The position numbers were made by a program, and so were the translations under genes. 27,436 nt of DNA from Chloroflexota bacterium (GTDB taxonomy: Bacteria; Chloroflexota; Limnocylindria; Limnocylindrales; CSP1-4). The DNA is taken from contig JAJYGO010000343.1 in NCBI GenBank assembly GCA_021785115.1, positions 1-27,436 of the forward strand, given 5' to 3'. Below the pieces are notes generated by a model, which did not search any database, was not told the origin of the DNA, and saw nothing but the letters and a program-made list of their open reading frames with translations. Positions 15,403 through 22,861 of the stretch are shown here, in pieces. Numbering within the stretch: position 1 is the first letter of the stretch; every line of letters starts with the position of its first letter.

Positions 15403-17091
15403 ATGCTGCGAACCGGCGACCTTGTCGAGGTTCTCTCCGGATCCGAGATCCGCGCGACGCTCGATGCCGATGGGTGCCTCGAGGGGCTTCCGTTCATGCC
15501 GGAGATGACCGCCGAGTGTGGTCGCCTCCACCGCGTCGCGACGCGAGCCGAACGAGTATGCGTCTTCCCGCCTCAGGTTCCCTTTCGCCGGCTCGAGCAC
15601 GCGGTCGTGCTCGACGGCCTGCGCTGTGACGGCTCGGCACACGGTGGGTGCGGACTCGGCTGCATGCTCCTGTGGAGGGAGGCGTGGCTCCGAAAGGCAC
15701 CGCCGACGGCCGCACGCCTGGACGGGTCGGCCGGTCCCCCGGGGCTGCCCGCAGTTGATCCAGACGCGACGTTCACATGCGCGCCGGTCCGGCGCACGGG
15801 TACCGACCGCTATGTGTGTCAGGCAACCGAGCTTCCGGTCGCCACGTACGAGGGGCAGTCGATCTGGGCGCCCTGGCAATACGTGCAACTCATGCGGTCG
15901 GGGGTCATGACGCCGCGCGTTCTGGCCAGCCTTATCACACGGATGGCACGGCGGCGGCTGAGCCGCGTGCTCGAGCGCCCTAACGCCAGATCGTCGACCG
16001 CTGCCGGAGACGTGGTGCCCCTGGCGCCGGGGGAACGCGTGAGGATCAGGAGCCGCCGCGAGATCCGTGCCATGCTCGACCGTCATGGCAGGCACCGGGG
16101 ACTGCCGTTCGGGGGCGACATGGTCGACGAGTGCGGGCGCACGTACACGGTTGCCCGTCGTCTGGAGACAATCGTCAAGGAGGACACAGGGGAGCTCCGC
16201 TCTCTACGCGACACGGTGATCCTAGATGGCGCAGCGTGCGACGGGTATCTGGGCTGCGCACGCAGAATGCCGTTCCTGTGGCGCGAGCAGTGGCTTGAAC
16301 GTGTTCCCGACACCGCGTCGTTGGCAGATGCCAGGCCTTCCTCCCCTCGCTCCGGATCCGGCATCCTGGCTGACGGTGCCCTGCCCGTGGCGAGTGCGCT
16401 GCGCGTGAAGCGGGGCATCGATGTGGTCGGCGCGATCGCAGGTCTGACCCTGCTGGGGCCGCTGATGGCGTGGACCGCGCTGGCGCTGCTGCTGACGCAA
16501 GGTCGCCCGATCCTCTTCCGGCACGTGCGCCCAGGCCTTCACGAGCAGCCCTTCACGCTGCTGAAGTTCCGCACGATGCGGTCGCCCAGGGCCGACGAGG
16601 TCTGGTACCTGACGGACGAGCAGCGCCTCACGCGTCTCGGGCGCGTCCTGAGGTCGACGAGCATCGACGAACTGCCGGAGCTCTGGAATGTCCTTCGAGG
16701 GGAGATGAGTCTGGTTGGGCCCAGGCCCCTCCTGATGGAATACCTGAGCACGTACACGTTTGCCGAGCGCCGTCGTCACAACATGCGGCCGGGGATCACC
16801 AGTTGGGCTGCCGTCAACGGACGGCATACGCTCAAGTACCGGGAGCGCCTCGCTCTGGACATCTGGTACGTGGATCACTGGAGTCTGTGGCTGGACCTGC
16901 AGATCGTCGTTCGGACTGCCTGGCAGGTGCTCCTCCGTCGAGACGTGGCGGCAACCCAGGACTCGCTGCATCTCGGTTTCCCTCTGCCCGAGTTGGCTGG
17001 CGGCACCCATGCCGATGGGATCCAACAGACTGCCGACCTATCACTTGAAGATGGCCTGTGCGAACTGGGGCACCGCGGGGCCGTGCGATGA
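15403..17091 (+). CDS. Cys-rich two-lobed module fused to a phosphoglycosyl transferase
   Basis: This 562-residue protein has two parts. Residues about 330-545 are a bacterial sugar transferase (WcaJ/RfbP/PglC class) that moves sugar-1-phosphate from a nucleotide sugar to undecaprenyl phosphate, the first step of repeat-unit synthesis. It shows VKRGIDVVGAIAGLTLLGP (re-entrant membrane helix), LLKFRTMRS, STSIDELPELWNVLRGEM with the catalytic Asp-Glu, and LVGPRPLL. Residues about 1-305 are two related lobes (about 1-100 and 208-302), each with a G-[DE]-x-V-x-[VI]-x-S/R-x-x-EIRA-x-LD opening, GLPF, ECGR, CDG and WRE-x-WL. Lobe 1 keeps CDGSAHGGCGLGC. Similar lobes form a conserved, uncharacterised stand-alone family near glycosyltransferases; that is from memory. 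The stop overlaps the next ATG (17088-17091). Confidence 0.85.
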   Translation: MLRTGDLVEVLSGSEIRATLDADGCLEGLPFMPEMTAECGRLHRVATRAERVCVFPPQVPFRRLEHAVVLDGLRCDGSAHGGCGLGCMLLWREAWLRKAPPTAARLDGSAGPPGLPAVDPDATFTCAPVRRTGTDRYVCQATELPVATYEGQSIWAPWQYVQLMRSGVMTPRVLASLITRMARRRLSRVLERPNARSSTAAGDVVPLAPGERVRIRSRREIRAMLDRHGRHRGLPFGGDMVDECGRTYTVARRLETIVKEDTGELRSLRDTVILDGAACDGYLGCARRMPFLWREQWLERVPDTASLADARPSSPRSGSGILADGALPVASALRVKRGIDVVGAIAGLTLLGPLMAWTALALLLTQGRPILFRHVRPGLHEQPFTLLKFRTMRSPRADEVWYLTDEQRLTRLGRVLRSTSIDELPELWNVLRGEMSLVGPRPLLMEYLSTYTFAERRRHNMRPGITSWAAVNGRHTLKYRERLALDIWYVDHWSLWLDLQIVVRTAWQVLLRRDVAATQDSLHLGFPLPELAGGTHADGIQQTADLSLEDGLCELGHRGAVR

Positions 17092-18146
17092 GCGGACGCG
17101 GGCATTGGGAGCACGGGTCGGAGTTCCACTGGCAACCCATTGATCTGGGCATGCCGGAAGCAGTGCCCTGGGAGGATGGGTTGCTCCTGTCGTGTGGTCG
17201 CGACGCCCTCCTCCTTCTCCTTGCCCACGGTTACCGGGAGCGCGGGTGGCGTCGGCTGTGGCTGCCCGACTACTTCAGCCAAGGTGTGGTTGCCGCTCTG
17301 ACGCGGTCCGAGGTCGAGTTGTTGGCGTTTCCCGACAACCCTCTCCTGCCAATGCCGGCCCCGCCGGCCGCGACACCGGGCGACGCTGTTCTCGTCATGA
17401 ACTACTTTGGCATTCGGGCCCCCGGCTCCCTGGAGCTGCGTGAGGGGGTCGACGTGATCGAGGATCATTCGCACGACCCGACATCCGAATGGGCGCGCTC
17501 GAGTTCGGCCGATTTCTGCATGGCGTCCTTCCGGAAGGCACTGCCGTTGCCGGACGGTGGTGCGCTGTGGTCGCCACGTCGCCATTCGTTGCCCTTGGCG
17601 CCGCCTGAGACAGCGCAACGTCGTCTCGCCTCGGCCGATCGAGTCGCCGCGATGCTCCTGAAGGCGATGTATCTCGACGGCCAGCCGATCGACCCGGCGA
17701 GCTACCGGCTGCTCGAACAGGAGTCGGAACAGGAATTCGGCGTAGGGGTGCCGTCGTCGATGACCCAGTTCGCGCGGACCGTGCTCTCGGCGTTCCCGTT
17801 CGAAGGCTGGAGGCGCGCCCGTATGGACAACTGGGAGGCGTTGCGCGCACGTCTGGCGGACGTCGAGTGGATCAGCCTCCTGGCCCCGACGGCTCCGAAC
17901 CAGGCGCCCTTCTCGGCGCTCCTCGTGTTCGACAGCGCGGAACGACGCGACCGCGTGCGGCGCGAACTCATCGGCGTCCGCGTGTACCCTGCGGTTCTCT
18001 GGTCGCTCGAGGAACCGGTGCTGACCGCCGGCCGCGACGTGCTCGAACTGAGCCGACGCGTGCTCTCGATCCCTTGCGATGGCCGGTACGGTCGCGAGGA
18101 CATGGAACGCGTCGGCTCCCTCATCGAGGCTGCAGGGTCCGCCTGA
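17088..18146 (+). CDS. Divergent DegT/DnrJ-fold PLP-dependent protein
   Basis: This 352-residue protein resembles the DegT/DnrJ/EryC1 sugar aminotransferase fold but is distant from the DegT at 19334. Visible landmarks are SCGRDALLLLL (35-45, the usual small-domain/cofactor-loop position), VLVMNYFG (101-108), VIEDHSHD (123-130; Asp126 is the expected partner of the PLP pyridine nitrogen) and ASFRKALPLPDGG (146-158; Lys150 fits the Schiff-base lysine). It is shorter than typical members (about 370-400). ATGA coupling to the phosphoglycosyl transferase suggests that it makes or modifies the initiating sugar or its donor. A true aminotransferase, a dehydratase-type member or an inactive relative are all possible. 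Confidence 0.65.
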   Translation: MSGRGHWEHGSEFHWQPIDLGMPEAVPWEDGLLLSCGRDALLLLLAHGYRERGWRRLWLPDYFSQGVVAALTRSEVELLAFPDNPLLPMPAPPAATPGDAVLVMNYFGIRAPGSLELREGVDVIEDHSHDPTSEWARSSSADFCMASFRKALPLPDGGALWSPRRHSLPLAPPETAQRRLASADRVAAMLLKAMYLDGQPIDPASYRLLEQESEQEFGVGVPSSMTQFARTVLSAFPFEGWRRARMDNWEALRARLADVEWISLLAPTAPNQAPFSALLVFDSAERRDRVRRELIGVRVYPAVLWSLEEPVLTAGRDVLELSRRVLSIPCDGRYGREDMERVGSLIEAAGSA

Positions 18147-18248
18147 CCACCCGGCCGCTGCCCGGGAATCGACGGTCACCAGGGGCGCGCGACCGACCAG
18201 CTCCGCCCCGTGGTCGTCGACCCGGTGAGGCCGACGTCGGCGCCGGGG

Positions 18249-19334
18249 TCAGATTGCTGCCGAGCGGTAACGAGGGAAGAACGTGTCGGGCGTGTCTCCT
18301 CCCGTTGCCCGCACGTGCTGGGCCACGAGCTCGGCGTACCGCGGCCGGTCCAGGACCCACCGACCCGTGGAGAACACGTGTCGGCGTCCCGAGAACTCGC
18401 GCTTGAAGAAGAAGAGGCTGTCCTCCCGTGCTCCGCGTCCGCCGCCCAGGTGCAGGACGCGCTCCCCTCGCGCGCGAGCCCACCGCCGGGCGTCGTCGAG
18501 GAGCAGCTTGGCCGGGGACAGGTGACGGAACGCGTCGTTCGACGCGAGCAGGTGCGCCTGAACAATCCCGGTCCACTCCAAGAACAGGCCGGCTGCCGCA
18601 ACGTCCGCGCCGCACCTCACGACCAGAAGGTGCACATGGCCCGGAAGCGCAGCACGCAGCTGCCAGAAATCCTGCTCCGCCATGAGGTAGTAGTCGGCTG
18701 CCGCGTTCCTCTCCATGGTCGCGCCATAGAGCCGCGCGAATGTTTCGATCTCCGCCCACTCCCTATCCTCGGTGGTCGTCAGGCCCGCGCGGCGGGCTGC
18801 GGCGATGTGCTGGCGAAGCGGCCGCGCGTAGGCACTCGACGCGGCATCGTCGTCGATGGTGCAATCGACCGAGACCGTCGGCCCCTCCGCCACCACGCCC
18901 AGGCTGTGGTCGTCGAGCGCTGAATCAACGGAGAACGTCGCGGCGAGCTCTGCGTTTCCGAGCAGGGGATTGAATCGCGTGAAGACGGCAACCGCGCGCT
19001 CCGAGCGCCACACGTCAACCGCGGCGGACCAGGCCTGTTCGAGGAAGGGGTCGGAGGCGTGGCAGTCCCAGGCCACCGGTCCGGGATAGCCGTACACAGA
19101 GGTGACCTCCGTGTCGTCGGCACCTGCAAACTCCGGCAGGTCGCCGATCTTTCGAAGCAGGTACGGCCACGCAAGGCCGCACGAACCGTCCTGAACCAGC
19201 AGCAGACGCGGGCTGCCTTCCCCACGCCCCTGCGCGAAGCGGTGGTATCCCGCCGAGTGGTAGACGTCACGTTCGGCGCCGCTCAGGGCCTCGTCCCATG
19301 CCGGTGCGTCCGAGCCGAGCACGTCCACGCGCAT
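18249..19334 (-). CDS. FemAB/GNAT-like acyltransferase (Acetyltransf_6 type)
   Basis: This 361-residue protein has the double-GNAT layout of FemAB-like proteins: an N-terminal half with VYHSAGYHRFAQG and VYGYPGPVAW, and a C-terminal half with RPLRQHIAAARRAGL, LYGATMERNAAADYY, LLVVRCGADVAAAGLFLEW, HLLASNDAFRHLSPAKLLLDDA and LHLGGGRGAREDSLFFFKREFS. The LGGG and the final FKREFS-x-RR are characteristic of this group. Members transfer amino-acyl or acyl groups. Its ATG shares one base with the stop of the DegT aminotransferase upstream (19334), so the two are co-translated. A reasonable inference is N-acylation of the amino sugar that the partner makes. It converges with 17088-18146; the 102-bp gap shows no clear terminator. 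Confidence 0.8.
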   Translation of the reverse strand: MRVDVLGSDAPAWDEALSGAERDVYHSAGYHRFAQGRGEGSPRLLLVQDGSCGLAWPYLLRKIGDLPEFAGADDTEVTSVYGYPGPVAWDCHASDPFLEQAWSAAVDVWRSERAVAVFTRFNPLLGNAELAATFSVDSALDDHSLGVVAEGPTVSVDCTIDDDAASSAYARPLRQHIAAARRAGLTTTEDREWAEIETFARLYGATMERNAAADYYLMAEQDFWQLRAALPGHVHLLVVRCGADVAAAGLFLEWTGIVQAHLLASNDAFRHLSPAKLLLDDARRWARARGERVLHLGGGRGAREDSLFFFKREFSGRRHVFSTGRWVLDRPRYAELVAQHVRATGGDTPDTFFPRYRSAAI

Positions 19335-20494
19335 CAGGATGCCCTCGTGGCCTGTTCCATCGGCCGCTCCACTTCCTCCGTCAGCGCCTGCGCGACCACC
19401 TGCACGTCGTCGTCGCTCAGTCGGCTCGAGAACGGCAGGGCGATGGTCGACGCCGCCACCCGCTCGGTCACTGGAAAGTCACCCGGAGCGAATCCGAAGC
19501 GCTCCCGATAGAAGGGCTGGAGGTGGATGGGCGCGAAGTAGGGGCGCGACGAGATCCCCAGCGCCGTGAGCCGCCTGATGACGAGGTCCCGATCGATGGC
19601 CGGGTCCAGCCGGACCACGTAGACGAACCAGTCGACCTGCTCGTCCGGGCCGATGTGGGGCAGCGTCACCCAGTCGTGCCCCCCCAGCGCACGCTCGTAG
19701 GCCGCAACCACCCGGGCGCGCTCCCGCTGCAGCTCCTGGCGGCGCTCGAGCTGGGCCACGCCGAGCGCGGCGGAGAGCTCATCGAGCCGGTAGTTGTACC
19801 CCAGTCGTACGTGGCGGAGCCACCCCCCGTCCTGATCACGACCCTGGTTGCGCAGGCTCCGCATCGTCTCTGCCAGCGCGTGGTCGTCGGTGACCACCAT
19901 GCCGCCCTCGCCGGTGGTGATCTGCTTGTTGGGGTAGAAGGCAAAGACGGCCGCGTCGCCGAACTTGCCGAGCGGGCGGCCGCCGACGCCCGAGCCCAGG
20001 CCCTCGCACGCATCCTCGATGATCGCCCAGCCGCGACGGCGCGCGATCGAGGCGATCGCATCGATCCGGCACGGCCTGCCGAAGACGTGGACGGGCAGCA
20101 CCGCCCGCGTCCGGTCCGACGCGGCCTGCTCCAGCAGCGCGGGGTCGATCCCGAGGCTGTCCTCCTCGATGTCCACGAAGCGCGGCACCGCCCGCTCGTA
20201 GAGGAGGCAGTTCGCGGAGGCCACGAAGCTGAACGGGGTGGTGATCACCTCGTCGCCCTCGCCGATGCCGAGTGCTCGCACGGCCAGGTGCAGCCCCGCC
20301 GTGCCGCTCGAGCACGCCACGCCCTCCGCGCGGCCCGCCAACGCCGCGATCCCTTCCTCGAAGCGGCGCGCGAAGTCCCCCAGGGCGAGGACATCGCTGG
20401 TGAGCACCTCGGTCACGAGCTCCAGCTCGCGACTGCCGATGTTGGGCCTGGCCAGCGGGATGTGTCGATCGGCGACGCGGGTCGTCGCGGACAT
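19334..20494 (-). CDS. DegT/DnrJ/EryC1/StrS sugar aminotransferase
   Basis: This 386-residue PLP enzyme converts a keto group of a nucleotide sugar into an amine, with Glu or Gln as donor. It begins IPLARPNIGSRELELV and has ACSSGTAGLHLA (60-71), EVITTPFSFVASAN (82-95), VLPVHVFGRP (132-141), IIEDACEGLGS (158-168, Asp161) and FAFYPNKQITTGEGG (185-199, Lys190 as Schiff base), all standard for the family. ATG at 20494 was chosen because GGAGGA lies 6 nt upstream; an upstream in-frame start at 20521 overlaps the predicted -10. It heads a two-gene operon with the FemAB/GNAT-like gene, and likely supplies an amino sugar for the polymer. Confidence 0.92.
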   Translation of the reverse strand: MSATTRVADRHIPLARPNIGSRELELVTEVLTSDVLALGDFARRFEEGIAALAGRAEGVACSSGTAGLHLAVRALGIGEGDEVITTPFSFVASANCLLYERAVPRFVDIEEDSLGIDPALLEQAASDRTRAVLPVHVFGRPCRIDAIASIARRRGWAIIEDACEGLGSGVGGRPLGKFGDAAVFAFYPNKQITTGEGGMVVTDDHALAETMRSLRNQGRDQDGGWLRHVRLGYNYRLDELSAALGVAQLERRQELQRERARVVAAYERALGGHDWVTLPHIGPDEQVDWFVYVVRLDPAIDRDLVIRRLTALGISSRPYFAPIHLQPFYRERFGFAPGDFPVTERVAASTIALPFSSRLSDDDVQVVAQALTEEVERPMEQATRAS

Positions 20495-20523
20495 CGGGCG
20501 TCCTCCGCGGATCACGACCATTC

Positions 20524-20529
20524 AGCCTA
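20524..20529 (-). promoter_or_regulatory. Candidate -10 box (TAGGCT) of the DegT-GNAT operon
   Basis: On the minus strand TAGGCT preceded by TG gives a predicted transcription start near 20517, about 23 nt before the ATG at 20494. No clear -35. Confidence 0.35.
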
Positions 20530-20596
20530 CAGCGCCGCCTGGCTCCGGGATCGTGCTGGTTGGCCTGCCCGTACAGGACGGTGCGACCCCCCCCAA

Positions 20597-20639
20597 GGCG
20601 CGCGTGCGGCTCCGCCGCCAGGCGGACACGCGCGCCCCG
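20597..20639. repeat. 43-bp hairpin repeat, copy 2 (exact match to 405-447)
   Basis: All 43 bases equal copy 1, including the asymmetric CGGCT side of the loop, and the orientation is the same. It lies between the DegT start and the stop of the MBL-fold gene (20762, minus). Both copies are therefore 3' of a gene and intergenic. Confidence 0.8.
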
Positions 20640-20761
20640 TCGCATGCGCGGCAGGGTTCGGGAGCGGGGGCGTTCCGCGCGAGGGGGCGTCTGGAGCGAA
20701 AGGAGTGTTGCGCGCGACCGGGCGATCGGCCGAGGGAGGGCGACGCGTTGCCCCTGTCCGG

Positions 20762-21493
20762 TTACTCCGCCACGCCCCCCGGCGCCGGAGCATGCACCGA
20801 GACGTTGCCCAGGCCGCGCTTCGAGAGCTCGTCGCGCAGCTGGTCGGGGGTGCCGGCCAGGATCGGGAACGTGCCGTAGTGGATCGGCATGACGTCGGTC
20901 ACGCCCAGCATCTCGACCGCCAGCGCCGCGCCGCGGGGATCCATGGTGTAGTGCCCGCCGATCGGCAGGAGGGCCAGGTCGGGGTGCCACAGCTCGCCGA
21001 TCAGCCGCATGTCGCCGAAGACGTCGGTGTCGCCGGCGTGGTAGATGCGGTACCCGTTCTCCAGCTCCAGCACGAAGCCGGCGGGATCGCCCAGGTACAT
21101 GGGCGCCTCGAGGCCGGCGTTCCAGTCGCCCGCGGAGTGGACCGCGCTGACCATGGTCGCCTTCAGGCCGCGCGCTTCGAACGTACCGCCCTTGTTCATT
21201 CCCATGACGGCGTCGGCCCCGCCGGGGAGGCGCCGGGAGAGCCAGAGGCTCATCTCGTGGATGCACGGCCAGACCGGCCGGGTGCGGCTCGCGATCGCGA
21301 CGGCGTCGCCCATGTGGTCGCTGTGGCCGTGGGTGACCAGCATGAGGTCACAGCGGTCGACCGACTCGGCGGGCCGGGTCGACTTCGGGTTCCCGAACCA
21401 GGGGTCGAAGAGGACGCGCTTCCCGCCTGGCGTCTCCACCTCGACGCACGCGTGCCCGTGCCAGCGGATCGTCGTCTCGCGATCGAGCGCCAT
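20762..21493 (-). CDS. UPF0173-like metallo-beta-lactamase-fold metal-dependent hydrolase
   Basis: This 243-residue cytoplasmic protein has a UPF0173-type MBL fold. It begins TTIRWHGHACVEVE, followed by VLFDPWFGNP and the metal motif VTHGHSDHMGD (H-x-H-x-DH). Later metal-ligand regions are VSAVHSAGDW, YHAGDTDVFGDM and PIHYGTFP. Length fits the family (about 225-245). The ATG at 21493 has GGAGGT 6 nt upstream; a longer open frame to 21703 lacks family similarity. Substrate is unknown for most members. It is read divergently from the moaX region, and its promoter may use TACGAT at 21589-21594. No functional tie to neighbours is evident. Confidence 0.9.
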   Translation of the reverse strand: MALDRETTIRWHGHACVEVETPGGKRVLFDPWFGNPKSTRPAESVDRCDLMLVTHGHSDHMGDAVAIASRTRPVWPCIHEMSLWLSRRLPGGADAVMGMNKGGTFEARGLKATMVSAVHSAGDWNAGLEAPMYLGDPAGFVLELENGYRIYHAGDTDVFGDMRLIGELWHPDLALLPIGGHYTMDPRGAALAVEMLGVTDVMPIHYGTFPILAGTPDQLRDELSKRGLGNVSVHAPAPGGVAE

Positions 21494-21588
21494 CGCGTCA
21501 CCTCCAGCGTGTCGCCGGGCGCCACGTCCGTGCGGCCGGCGCGGGGTGTGCCGGCGTGCGGCGGACGCGCCGCCGAACCGTGGCCGCC

Positions 21589-21594
21589 ATCGTA
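21589..21594 (-). promoter_or_regulatory. Candidate -10 box (TACGAT) for the MBL-fold gene
   Basis: Minus-strand TACGAT fits TANNNT and is identical to the box before the GGDEF gene. It implies a leader of about 90 nt before the ATG at 21493. Confidence 0.35.
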
Positions 21595-21717
21595 GCGGCT
21601 CATGGCGGATGGAGCCCGCGGGACACCGTGTGCGTGGCGGCGCCTGCGGCAGCCGTGCATGCCCCGGCGATGGAACCTGCCGGCAACCGCCCCATGCCCT
21701 CACCCGCAGCGCACCGG

Positions 21718-21723
21718 TACACT
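21718..21723 (+). promoter_or_regulatory. Candidate -10 box (TACACT) for a leaderless transcript of the moaX operon
   Basis: TACACT ends 7 nt before the GTG at 21731, the spacing expected when transcription starts on the first base of the start codon. The same hexamer precedes the vanZ-like gene. Confidence 0.45.
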
Positions 21724-21730
21724 GCCGGTC

Positions 21731-21931
21731 GTGGCAGGAGTGGCGGCCGACGAGAGCCTCGATCCCACGGGCGGGACCATGCCGACGGCCCCGGCGGTGG
21801 GTTCCGGCGCAGCCTGGAGGATCGTGGCAGTCCCGGCCGGGACGGGCCTGTCCGCCGCGGAGATGGGCGCCTTCCGGGTCGGGACGAGCCCGGCCCCGAG
21901 GCGCCGCCTCGACGGGGGGTTGCTGGCATGA
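21731..21931 (+). CDS. Putative 66-residue small protein, coupled to moaX
   Basis: The frame starts at a GTG placed for leaderless translation from TACACT at 21718-21723. It ends in a TGA that overlaps the moaX ATG as ATGA (21928-21931), the same coupling seen elsewhere in this window. The product is Ala/Gly/Pro-rich with a short hydrophobic AAWRIVAVPAG stretch and a basic SPAPRRRLDGG end. I recognise no family. The overlap and promoter spacing are the only evidence; it may be merely the leader cistron that delivers ribosomes to moaX, or not translated at all. Confidence 0.4.
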   Translation: MAGVAADESLDPTGGTMPTAPAVGSGAAWRIVAVPAGTGLSAAEMGAFRVGTSPAPRRRLDGGLLA

Positions 21932-22773
21932 TCGTCCGGGTGCGCCTCTTCGCGCGGCAGCGTGAGCTCGCCGGCGCTTCTCGCCTGGAGCTGGAGCTGC
22001 CAGACGGCACCTCGGTGGCCCAGGCCTGGACGGCGCTGGCGGCGACGTACCCGGCGCTCGGACCCGGGCGGCCCTACGTGCGCTTCGCGCGGAACGGCGC
22101 GTACGCGGACGAGACGGACGAACTGGCCGATGGCGACGAGCTGGCCTTCATCCCACCGGTGGCGGGTGGCGACGCGCCCACCTCGCGGGTCCGCTGGATC
22201 GCCATGACCGGCGATCCCATCGACGACGTGGCGCTGGGACGGCTGCGGGCGACGGTGGCCACCAGCCAGGACGGGGCGGTGGTCACGTTCGAGGGACGCA
22301 CGCGGGAAAGCCCGGGTACGCCCGCCCCGGGAGAGGAGGCGGAGGCCGCGCGCCATGCCGGCGCCGGGGTGCTGGCGCTCGAGTACGAGGCGTACGAGGA
22401 GATGGCGCTGGAGGTCCTGGGCGCGATCGCGGACGAGATCGAGGCGCGCTTCGACGTGCACCGGATCGCGATCCTTCACCGGACGGGGCGCGTCCCGCTG
22501 GAGGAGACGAGCGTGGCGGTCGTGGTGGCCGCGCCGCACCGGGGCGCGGCGTTCGAGGCCTGCCGCTACGCGATCGACGAGCTGAAGGGACGGGCCCCGA
22601 TCTGGAAGTCCGAGCAGTTCCTGGACGGCTCGGTCTGGATCGGGCAGCCTGCCCGCCTCGGCGCGGCCGCCGGACCCGCGGAGCCGGGGACGCCCCGGCG
22701 CGAAGCCGCAGAGCCGGGGATACCCCGGCGCGAAGCCGTGGACCCCGACCTGGACGGCGCCGGAGATCGCTGA
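21928..22773 (+). CDS. moaX: MoaD-MoaE fusion (MoaX-type molybdopterin synthase)
   Basis: This 281-residue protein joins both molybdopterin synthase subunits. Residues 1-81 are MoaD (beta-grasp; begins MIVRVRLFARQRELAG) and end at VAGG with the diglycine at 80-81 that MoaD needs as a free, thiocarboxylated C-terminus. Residues about 86-230 are MoaE, with GAVVTFEGRTR, LEYEAYEEMALEVL, VHRIAILHRTGRVPLEETSVAVVVAAPHR and LKGRAPIWKSEQ, whose lysines fit the active site. The enzyme adds two sulfurs to precursor Z in molybdenum-cofactor synthesis. Mycobacterial MoaX is a known fusion that must be cut after the diglycine. The tail (about 248-281) contains two AEPG[TI]PRREA decapeptides. ATGA overlap with the upstream small frame. 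Confidence 0.9.
   Translation: MIVRVRLFARQRELAGASRLELELPDGTSVAQAWTALAATYPALGPGRPYVRFARNGAYADETDELADGDELAFIPPVAGGDAPTSRVRWIAMTGDPIDDVALGRLRATVATSQDGAVVTFEGRTRESPGTPAPGEEAEAARHAGAGVLALEYEAYEEMALEVLGAIADEIEARFDVHRIAILHRTGRVPLEETSVAVVVAAPHRGAAFEACRYAIDELKGRAPIWKSEQFLDGSVWIGQPARLGAAAGPAEPGTPRREAAEPGIPRREAVDPDLDGAGDR
22681..22737 (+). repeat. 30-bp tandem repeat in the 3' end of moaX
   Basis: Units start at 22681 and 22711 (GAGCCGGGGAYRCCCCGGCG, then CGAAGCC) and differ at only a few bases. They encode the two decapeptides AEPGTPRREA / AEPGIPRREA. Each unit contains a CCGGGG..CCCCGG palindrome. Confidence 0.8.
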
Positions 22774-22861
22774 AGCGCGGCGATCGGCCACCGATCGCCC
22801 CTGGCCGCCGCGGGGGGGACCGGCCGCCCGCGGGATCGCAGAAGCGCGGCGATCGGCCACC
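22765..22861. repeat. Direct repeat pair around the moaX stop codon
   Basis: A 28-bp segment at 22765-22792 recurs at 22834-22861 with one mismatch (69-bp period). Its last 21 bases are identical. The first copy includes the moaX TGA (22771-22773). Each copy begins a hairpin. Confidence 0.75.
22779..22799 (+). terminator. Hairpin immediately after moaX
   Basis: GGCGATCGG (22779-22787) and CCGATCGCC (22791-22799) form a perfect 9-bp stem with a CCA loop, 6 nt after the moaX stop. A second hairpin (GGCCAC-CA-GTGGCC) follows at about 22855-22868. No T-run, so termination would be non-canonical. Confidence 0.45.

Noticed and set aside
16875..18179. 434-codon minus-strand open frame
   Set aside because: Antisense to the transferase fusion and DegT-fold protein; no recognisable motif.
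19298..21595. 765-codon plus-strand open frame
   Set aside because: It runs antisense through the DegT aminotransferase, the hairpin repeat and the MBL-fold gene, all of which have clear family motifs and ribosome-binding sites on the minus strand.
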